Below, in pieces: positions 57,740 to 64,000 of a stretch of DNA of 64,000 nucleotides. This DNA comes from Acinetobacter albensis. Lineage in GTDB: Bacteria; Pseudomonadota; Gammaproteobacteria; Pseudomonadales; Moraxellaceae. Each line of letters starts with the position of its first letter. Position 1 is the first letter of the stretch. The position numbers and the translations under genes were made by a program. The DNA lies in NCBI RefSeq assembly GCF_900095025.1, contig NZ_FMBK01000005.1, positions 148,322 to 212,321 of the forward strand, given 5' to 3'. The notes beneath the pieces are model-generated. The model ran no database searches. It was not told the DNA's origin and was given only the letters and a program-made list of their open reading frames with translations.

Positions 57740-57910
57740 TTGCCAAAGAAAGCCAGTGAGTTACGCCCTAATAAAAAGTATAAATCTTCGTTTGCGATGA
57801 GTTTCATGGCTTGTCAATTGAGTGTTTCTGTTTCAGGTTTCTATGATGAGTTGCATAACGGATTGAGCCGTCGAACTATACGATTTAATCAAAAAATCAA
57901 TCTTTGTTAA
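57740..57910 (+). pseudogene. IS3-type transposase (OrfB) N-terminal scrap
   Basis: The frame encodes SFAMSFMACQLSVSVSGFYD followed by ELHNGLSRRTIRFNQKI, resembling the start of IS3-family OrfB proteins (M C..L.VS.SGyY...). Stop at 57908-57910; no catalytic domain follows. The rest of 57706-58044 contains only the acnA terminator. Confidence 0.45.
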
Positions 57911-58004
57911 ATGAGTGCATCTAGAAATTCAAGAAAGGTTATGGGGAAATTTACTTGGCGCTATTTTACTGATTTTCTCCGCAGTCATTTTGTCTTTACA
58001 GACA

Positions 58005-58033
58005 CAAAAAAACCCGACAAGTGTCGGGCTTTT
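58005..58033 (-). terminator. acnA terminator
   Basis: On the minus strand, CCCGACA, CT, TGTCGGG followed by seven T, just downstream of acnA. Confidence 0.85.
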
Positions 58034-58044
58034 CATTGTTCAAT

Positions 58045-60801
58045 TTAGGAAGCAAGCAAATTGCGTAAGACATAGTGCAAGATACCACCGGCCTTAAAGT
58101 ATTCCACCTCATTCAAGGTATCAATACGACATAACACTTGAAAATGGCTACACGTACCATCGGTATGTTGTACATCTACTTCCAGCATTTGATGCGGATG
58201 AATATCATCCGACAAGCCTAAAATTGACAGTGTTTCATGTCCGGTTAGGTTCAATATCTGGCGGTTCTGACCCTCCACAAATTGTAAAGGTAAAACCCCC
58301 ATGCCGACCAGATTGGAACGGTGAATCCGCTCAAAACTTTCAGCAATCACCGCTTTCACTCCCAAGAGGTTGGTGCCTTTGGCAGCCCAGTCACGTGAAG
58401 AACCGGTGCCATATTCTTTCCCGGCAATAATCACTAACGGGGTTTGTTCTGCCTGATAACGCATTGCCGCATCATAAATTGAGAGTTTTTCTGCACTTGG
58501 AATATGCAGGGTATTGCCACCTTCTTCCCCATCCAGCATTTCATTTTTAATACGGATATTGGCAAAGGTACCTCGCATCATCACCTCATGGTTGCCACGG
58601 CGGGATCCATAAGAGTTAAAGTCTTTTGCATCAACCCCTTGTTGCTGTAAATATCGTCCGGCAGGACTATCTTTTTTGATATTACCTGCAGGAGAAATAT
58701 GGTCCGTTGTGACTGAATCGCCCAATACGGCCAAAATCCGTGCCTGTTTAATCTGCTGAATTGGTCGCACCGGCTGATCAATTTCTGCAAAAAAGGGGGG
58801 ATGTCGGATATAGGTTGATTGTTCATCCCAAGCATAGGTTTGACTTTGTGGAATCTGGATCGCTTTCCACTTGGCATCACCTTCAAACACTTCCGCATAT
58901 TCTTTATGGAACATCTCGGTATTCACGTTCTGGAGTGCAGCATCGATTTCCATCTGTGTCGGCCAGATATCTCTTAAATAAACCGCTTGGCCATCAAAGC
59001 CCTCACCTATAGGCTCAGTAGTGAGATCGGTTCGAATATTCCCGACCAAACCATAGGCAACAACCAAGGGTGGAGATGCTAGCCAGTTGGTTTTCACCAA
59101 TGGATGCACCCGTCCTTCAAAGTTACGATTTCCGGAGAGCACTGAGGCTACATTCAAATCGAAACATTGCACAGCTTCTTCAACCACTTCAGGCAAAGGG
59201 CCCGAATTGCCAATACAGGTGGTACAACCATAACCAACCAAGTTATAACCCAGCTGATTCAAATAAGGCATCAACCCTGCTGCATTGAGATAATCAGTGA
59301 CTACTTTGGAACCTGGAGCCAGTGAACTTTTCACCCAAGGTTTCCGCTGCAAACCTTTTTCGAGTGCTTTTTTGGCTAATAGTCCTGCGGCCAACATGAC
59401 ACTGGGATTTGAGGTGTTGGTACAGGAGGTAATGGCTGAAATCACCACATCACCATGCTGCAACGGATATTTTTTATCATCAATGACACAAAAAGCATTT
59501 TCATGTGGCAGATTGGCTTGTTTCGCTTCCACAGCCATGCCCCCTCCGCCTTCATTTTCCAGACGCTCTTTTTCCTCTTTGACCGGTTTCAACGTCAGTT
59601 CCATGAAGGCATGAAAGGCTTTTGGCACTTGCGACAATGGCACACGATCCTGCGGACGTTTCGGACCTGCCAGACTGGCTTCTACCGTCGACATATCTAA
59701 AGCCAGAGTGTCTGTAAAGACTGGTTCATCCCCCGGATTGCGCCACAATCCTTGCAACTTGCTATAAGCCTCTACCAAGGCAATTCTTTCGGGCTGACGC
59801 CCAGTTAAACGTAAATAGGAAAGAGTGACCTCATCAATCGGGAAAAAGCCACAGGTAGCACCATACTCGGGTGCCATATTGGCAATAGTAGCACGGTCAG
59901 CCAGTGGTAAATCGGCGAGGCCATCGCCATAAAATTCGACAAATTTCCCAACTACGCCTTTTTTGCGTAGTGTCTGGGTAATGGTCAGCACCAGATCAGT
60001 TGCTGTAATACCTTCTTTGAGTTTACCGCTGAGCTTAAAGCCGATCACTTCAGGAATCAGCATGGAGATCGGCTGGCCCAGCATGGCCGCTTCCGCTTCG
60101 ATGCCACCTACCCCCCAACCTAACACGCCTAAGCCATTGATCATGGTGGTATGTGAGTCAGTACCGACTAAAGTATCAGGAAAGGCAAAGTGCTGCCCAT
60201 CAACCTCATTGCTCCAGACAACTTGTGCCAGATGTTCCAGATTGACCTGATGGCAAATCCCGGTCCCTGGCGGTACCACGCGAAATTGATTGAACGCCGC
60301 CTGTCCCCAACGCAGAAACTGGTAGCGTTCGCCATTGCGTTGCATCTCAATTGCGACATTCTGCTCAAAAGCTTGCGGGTTGGCAAAGTAATCGACCATT
60401 ACCGAGTGATCAATGACTAAATCCACTGGTGACAAAGGATTAATTTTTTCCGGATCACCGCCGGCTTTTGCCACTGCTGCACGCATGGCAGCAAGATCAA
60501 CCACTGCGGGAACACCGGTAAAATCCTGCATCAGCACCCGTGCTGGACGATACTGGATTTCCTGTTCTGAGGTTTGGTTGTTTAACCATTCTGCCAGCGC
60601 CTGAATATGCTCGCTTCTCACAGTCAGCTGATCTTCAAAACGCAGTAAATTTTCCAGCAACACTTTTAAAGATTTTGGCAGCCTGGACAGGTCGCCAAAC
60701 TGCACTTGCAATTTGGATAGGTTGAAAATCAGATAGTGTTCTGAACCGACGGTTAATGTTTCTAAGGTATTAAAACTATTGATATCACTATACTTAGCCA
60801 T
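58045..60801 (-). CDS. acnA: aconitate hydratase A
   Basis: 918 aa, slightly longer than E. coli AcnA (891). It interconverts citrate and isocitrate with a 4Fe-4S cluster bound by Cys in TSCTNTSNP (about residue 457) and two in [13 protein letters not shown] (about 526 and 529). The large domains end in the swivel domain with [20 protein letters not shown] and [20 protein letters not shown]. It looks richer in GC than its neighbours, which may reflect transfer or a different selection on codon use. It is a single gene, with a terminator downstream. Confidence 0.95.
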   Translation of the reverse strand: MAKYSDINSFNTLETLTVGSEHYLIFNLSKLQVQFGDLSRLPKSLKVLLENLLRFEDQLTVRSEHIQALAEWLNNQTSEQEIQYRPARVLMQDFTGVPAVVDLAAMRAAVAKAGGDPEKINPLSPVDLVIDHSVMVDYFANPQAFEQNVAIEMQRNGERYQFLRWGQAAFNQFRVVPPGTGICHQVNLEHLAQVVWSNEVDGQHFAFPDTLVGTDSHTTMINGLGVLGWGVGGIEAEAAMLGQPISMLIPEVIGFKLSGKLKEGITATDLVLTITQTLRKKGVVGKFVEFYGDGLADLPLADRATIANMAPEYGATCGFFPIDEVTLSYLRLTGRQPERIALVEAYSKLQGLWRNPGDEPVFTDTLALDMSTVEASLAGPKRPQDRVPLSQVPKAFHAFMELTLKPVKEEKERLENEGGGGMAVEAKQANLPHENAFCVIDDKKYPLQHGDVVISAITSCTNTSNPSVMLAAGLLAKKALEKGLQRKPWVKSSLAPGSKVVTDYLNAAGLMPYLNQLGYNLVGYGCTTCIGNSGPLPEVVEEAVQCFDLNVASVLSGNRNFEGRVHPLVKTNWLASPPLVVAYGLVGNIRTDLTTEPIGEGFDGQAVYLRDIWPTQMEIDAALQNVNTEMFHKEYAEVFEGDAKWKAIQIPQSQTYAWDEQSTYIRHPPFFAEIDQPVRPIQQIKQARILAVLGDSVTTDHISPAGNIKKDSPAGRYLQQQGVDAKDFNSYGSRRGNHEVMMRGTFANIRIKNEMLDGEEGGNTLHIPSAEKLSIYDAAMRYQAEQTPLVIIAGKEYGTGSSRDWAAKGTNLLGVKAVIAESFERIHRSNLVGMGVLPLQFVEGQNRQILNLTGHETLSILGLSDDIHPHQMLEVDVQHTDGTCSHFQVLCRIDTLNEVEYFKAGGILHYVLRNLLAS

Positions 60802-61273
60802 CTAGTTTACCTCCGGCATGAGATGTTATTTTTATGATCACAGTCAACTACTTCTTTACTTACTGTATGCTAACTGCGCGGTGGGTTTGTTATTATTTAT
60901 TATCGGATTGCACTATGCAGTTAAATATAGGGCTGCCAGAGAGTTGACGACAATTAAATCAAATTAATGGCTTTACCAATTAAGCCATTTTGTTGTGAAA
61001 ATGCATCAAGAGCTTTTACAAACTGTCCCTCACCATGCAGGCCTGCATCTAAAAAGCTGAAATAAAAAACGGGCCATCCAAGCTGTTTTGCTAGAAGCGT
61101 AATATCTTTTAGTAAAAATTCCGTTTTTCTTATTTGGCATAGTTCAAAAAAGTAAGAGAGCTAGCTAACCCAATTTCAAAAAAAAGACGCTGTTAAATTG
61201 ATTACTGAATGTGATGATTCAAATTTAAGATAAAAAAAGATTCTTATTTTTTAAGTTTTAATTCTAAACAATC
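60802..61273. other. interval with a minus-strand gene fragment
   Basis: From 61160 to 60954 on the minus strand an open frame reads CQIRKTEFLLKDITLLAKQL, GWPVFYFSFLDAGLHGEGQF and ends VKALDAFSQQNGLIGKAINL. It is the end of an unidentified gene with no start. Otherwise it holds the acnA promoter. Confidence 0.4.
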
Positions 61274-62167
61274 TTACAAACACCGAAAAATATTTTGTAA
61301 TGTTTGAATAAACCAAGTTCGCGCTTCCAAATCATCGTGGTGATTATACCAATTGGCACTGACGTTAAATGGTTTTACTGCAAAGGGTAATTCAAAAACA
61401 TTCACATCACTATTACGCTCATAAACTTTCGCTGCACGTGAAGGAAGGCTCACTAATAATTCAGAATTGGTCACTACATCCTGCAAAACACTAAAATGGG
61501 GCAACTCAAGCATAATATTTCTTTCCAATCCTAATTCTTTAAGTCCTTGATCAATTTCCATATGACCTGTAGATGATTTAATTGCAGCATGCTTTTCTTG
61601 TAGATATTGCTCCAGAGTTAAATGATCTTGTACACGTGGATGCTGCTTATGCACAATACACATATAACGCTCTTCAAATAGATTACGTGATTCTATTTTT
61701 GGCATAATGGTATAGCTACTATTGAATACTGCTACATCTAAAAAATCATCAACAAGCCATTCTTCGACTTTATTTGAATGAATTTCTTCTATTTCAATTT
61801 TTATAAACGGTGCTTCTTTAGAAAGATATTGAATAAGTGCTGGCAATAAAGCTATTTCACCTAGATCTGACAAGCCTAACCGAAATACTCTGCTTGAGGT
61901 CTTTGGATTAAATTGTTGCGAAGCAGTAATCGCCCGTTCAATTTCAGCAATGGATTGATTAAAACTAGGATATAAACTTTGTGCCAATTTGGTCGGCTTG
62001 ACACCAAACTTATCCCGCTCAAACAAAGGATCATTTAAAAATTTACGTAAACGATTGAGATTATAAGTCACAGAGGGTTGACTTAAATTGAGTTTTAAAG
62101 CGGCATGACTAATGTTTTTAGTTTCATAAATAATAATAAAAACTTTAATAAGACTAAGATCAATCAA
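61274..62167 (-). CDS. LysR-family regulator, paralogue of the mandelate LysR
   Basis: 297 aa. The winged helix IDLSLIKVFIIIYETKNISH and LNLSQPSVTYNLNRLRKFLN is similar to the protein at 43814-44704. It follows the AAHS transporter gene by 51 bp in the same direction, so it is probably in the same operon; the usual LysR arrangement is divergent. Probable inducers are aromatic acids. Confidence 0.87.
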   Translation of the reverse strand: MIDLSLIKVFIIIYETKNISHAALKLNLSQPSVTYNLNRLRKFLNDPLFERDKFGVKPTKLAQSLYPSFNQSIAEIERAITASQQFNPKTSSRVFRLGLSDLGEIALLPALIQYLSKEAPFIKIEIEEIHSNKVEEWLVDDFLDVAVFNSSYTIMPKIESRNLFEERYMCIVHKQHPRVQDHLTLEQYLQEKHAAIKSSTGHMEIDQGLKELGLERNIMLELPHFSVLQDVVTNSELLVSLPSRAAKVYERNSDVNVFELPFAVKPFNVSANWYNHHDDLEARTWFIQTLQNIFRCL

Positions 62168-62218
62168 TGTTTAATCGTCCAATATCAATCAGGGAGGTTT
62201 CCCTCCCTCAGTGAATTA

Positions 62219-63571
62219 TTAAGCTTGTACAATTTTAGCTTTTACACTTGTCTGCTTTAAGCGGTAGTAAATCATGGAAACACTTATTACTGCAATTATA
62301 CAAGGGATCGAAAGCGCTATGAAATTATAATTGATTGGTAAACTTAAGCTCAGTAACCATCCACATAAAATTGGTCCTAAAATCGCACCTAAACGTCCAA
62401 CGCCTAAAGCCATACCTAAACCTGTTGCACGAATATTGGATGAATAAAATTGTGACATATAAGCCAATAATAAGATTTGACCACCAATTGAAGCAGCACC
62501 CGCAATGGCAATACAAATATATAGAACAAAAGTAGGTAGACTGTAACTGAGTAAAAACAAGGCTATAGCACCACTCAAGAACAGGGTACATAAGACTTTG
62601 GCTAAATTAAAACGATCTGCCAAATATCCACCCCCAATTGCACCCAACATCCCCCCAATATTCAAAGCAAGCAGAAAAACCAGACTCGTCGATAAATCAT
62701 ATCCTGCTTCAACCATCAGCTTAGGCAACCAATTTCCTAAGGCATACACCAGAACCAGTGCCATAAACACACTGCCCCAGAATAAAAGTGTGATTGGTCC
62801 ACGACCCTCTGCGAATAAATCTTTCACAGGCGTTTTTGAAGTAGTTTGATTTTCATGGTGCAAACTAATTTGAGTCTGAGCGTTATAAGTAAGACTACTA
62901 TCAATTTGTTTAAGTACTTGGAATGCTTTTTCAGTTTTCTTTCTACGCACTAAATAGTCAATTGATTCAGGTAATAACAACCAAATCATAGGTATTAACA
63001 AAAGTGGTACACCTCCTAGAAGAAACATGATTTTCCAGCCAAACTGTGGTACTAACCACATACCTAGCAAGGCTGAACACATTCCTCCGACGGCATAACC
63101 ACTGAACATTAACGAAACTAAGGTAGCACGTAATTTTTTAGGAGCATATTCAGTCATTAGGGCAATGACATTCGGCATTACTCCGCCTAAGCCCAGACCT
63201 GCGAGAAAACGAAAAATACCAAAACTTTGTGGATTAGAGGCATAACCACATAAAAAGGTAAAACTACTGAACAAACATATACATAAAATAATTAATTTTT
63301 TTCGACTAAATCCATAAGTTTCTAATTTATCACTAAGGCTACCAAATATAATGGCACCAAACATCATGCCAAATAAGGCAATACTGCCGAGGAATCCTGC
63401 TGTAATGGTATCAATTTGCCATTCCACCATGAGTTTTGGCAGTGCCACACCATAAATAACCAAATCATACCCATCAAAGATAATGATGAGTGCACTCAGT
63501 AAAATTACACGCCAATGAATGGCTTTTAACTGAGCATGATCAATGACTTCATTTGCATTAATATTTTGCAT
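62219..63571 (-). CDS. aromatic acid:H+ symporter (MFS, AAHS family)
   Basis: 450 aa, 12 hydrophobic segments, helix 1 IIFDGYDLVIYGVALPKLMV and loop GSLSDKLETYGFSRKK, which carries a 5-residue insertion relative to the usual D-K-x-G-R-K pattern. It is similar to the carrier at 45077-46405. Likely a benzoate- or hydroxybenzoate-type importer (BenK-like). The catechol dioxygenase gene lies upstream in the same direction across 271 bp. Confidence 0.85.
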   Translation of the reverse strand: MQNINANEVIDHAQLKAIHWRVILLSALIIIFDGYDLVIYGVALPKLMVEWQIDTITAGFLGSIALFGMMFGAIIFGSLSDKLETYGFSRKKLIILCICLFSSFTFLCGYASNPQSFGIFRFLAGLGLGGVMPNVIALMTEYAPKKLRATLVSLMFSGYAVGGMCSALLGMWLVPQFGWKIMFLLGGVPLLLIPMIWLLLPESIDYLVRRKKTEKAFQVLKQIDSSLTYNAQTQISLHHENQTTSKTPVKDLFAEGRGPITLLFWGSVFMALVLVYALGNWLPKLMVEAGYDLSTSLVFLLALNIGGMLGAIGGGYLADRFNLAKVLCTLFLSGAIALFLLSYSLPTFVLYICIAIAGAASIGGQILLLAYMSQFYSSNIRATGLGMALGVGRLGAILGPILCGWLLSLSLPINYNFIALSIPCIIAVISVSMIYYRLKQTSVKAKIVQA

Positions 63572-63660
63572 TACAGACCTCCCTGGTCATATATATTGCA
63601 ATCATTTATTTTAAGAATCTAAGCTAGATTACCCGCTGTAATTGTAATATTTCGCTTTGG

Positions 63661-63723
63661 CATCAAGCTGAAGCTTGATGTAAGTCTCATGGATATTGAT
63701 CTATCTCCATGAGGATAGGCTTA
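63661..63723 (-). terminator. two adjacent hairpins downstream of the dioxygenase gene
   Basis: CATCAAGCT, GA, AGCTTGATG (63661-63680) and CTCATGGA ... TCCATGAG (63687-63714). They lie between the dioxygenase stop and the transporter gene. No long T run, so processing or attenuation is as likely as termination. Confidence 0.4.
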
Positions 63724-63842
63724 CTTTTATGCGGTAATCAGCAAAGGAAGGATTTCATCCCTATCTTTAAACTTAAAGAAACAGGTTGCTAAAGATAATC
63801 TATGAAGGATGGCTTAGATCAACCTATCCTTTTTAGAAAAAA

Positions 63843-64000
63843 TTATGCAGCTATGCGACGACGTTCAACTTCAGAGGTAGGTGCAGCGTCCACATCTTTG
63901 TTCAGTTCAACATTGAACTGAATATGTTTGAATGGTTTGTCTAAACCACGACGTGCGATCTCAGCTTCATCCGTAACATCTTCAGCTGTAGCCACTAAAC
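63843..64000 (-). CDS. catA: C-terminus of a probable catechol 1,2-dioxygenase (partial)
   Basis: The last 51 codons run off the right edge: VATAEDVTDEAEIARRGLDK, PFKHIQFNVELNKDVDAAPT, SEVERRRIAA and stop. The arrangement E-x-A-x-RRGLDKPFKHIxFNVEL is that of the final beta strands of intradiol catechol dioxygenases in gammaproteobacteria, but the iron ligands lie outside the window, so the call is tentative. It would cleave catechol made from benzoate, completing the route from the mandelate cluster. Confidence 0.55.
   Translation of the reverse strand, partial: LVATAEDVTDEAEIARRGLDKPFKHIQFNVELNKDVDAAPTSEVERRRIAA

Noticed and set aside
57915..58033. Possible small gene reading towards the acnA terminator
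   Set aside because: It reads through the terminator hairpin and has no recognisable sequence.
58224..60725. Many plus- and minus-strand open frames inside acnA
   Set aside because: They are shadows created by the higher GC of acnA; none has a family pattern and the AcnA frame is complete.

Overview
The window looks like a stretch of an Acinetobacter chromosome. The DNA is AT-rich, a long UmuD of the UmuDAb type controls a separate umuC, and mandelate/benzoate-type aromatic catabolism and an archaic (Csu-like) pilus are present. Housekeeping genes (map, accB-accC, aroQ, acnA) argue against a plasmid. A site almost identical to the classical gammaproteobacterial dif sequence at 27471-27498 suggests that the window lies in or near the replication terminus. 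The species was not determined.

Layout. 1-3.5 kb: an odd initiator-type tRNA, a dead IS5-type transposase and small hypothetical genes. 3.9-9.2 kb: brnQ, map, a LysR regulator, and a PadR-hydrolase pair divergent from fadH across a palindromic operator. 9.3-17 kb: fadH, small hydrolases, several tiny proteins, a broken small gene and an amidase. 17-19.4 kb: the aroQ-accB-accC operon. 19.6-23.8 kb: an SOS region in which umuC and umuDAb each carry their own TTGAA-N11-TTCAA operator, with a Gln-rich peptide gene between them and a zeta-toxin-like kinase gene pair beyond. 23.9-25.8 kb: an ETHE1/Blh-type hydrolase and a YbfF-type esterase.

25.8-29 kb is the most unusual part. It holds decayed filamentous-phage (inovirus) elements at dif: a truncated replication initiator, a probable ssDNA-binding protein gene, two ribbon-helix-helix regulators, a compact operon of tiny genes, GC-rich hairpins, and pairs of inverted dif-like sites about 80-95 bp apart that could fold into forked attP structures of the CTX-phage type. 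A frameshifted orphan Imm63-type immunity gene follows the last dif-like site. A second copy of one att segment lies at 55120-55385. 29-33.4 kb: a four-gene spore-coat-U type chaperone-usher pilus cluster. 34.4-39.7 kb: a porin, CocE/NonD hydrolase, YfcC-type carrier and IclR regulator, probably one utilisation unit. 40-43.5 kb: two small regulator-target modules (PadR-DUF3861, and LysR with an amber-interrupted alcohol dehydrogenase) bounded by plasmid-type dif-like (pdif) sites.

43.8-54.4 kb is a mandelate catabolic cluster: LysR, AAHS transporter, benzaldehyde dehydrogenase, amidase (candidate mandelamide hydrolase), L-mandelate dehydrogenase (mdlB), a Dld-type flavoprotein proposed to be D-mandelate dehydrogenase, and benzoylformate decarboxylase (mdlC). 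There is no racemase; each enantiomer appears to have its own dehydrogenase. The product, benzoate, would feed the catechol pathway. The right edge holds a paralogous LysR-AAHS transporter pair and the C-terminus of a probable catechol 1,2-dioxygenase. Between these lie dead fragments, a VF530-family gene, a complete HipBA module with two operators, and acnA, whose base composition looks richer in GC than its neighbours.
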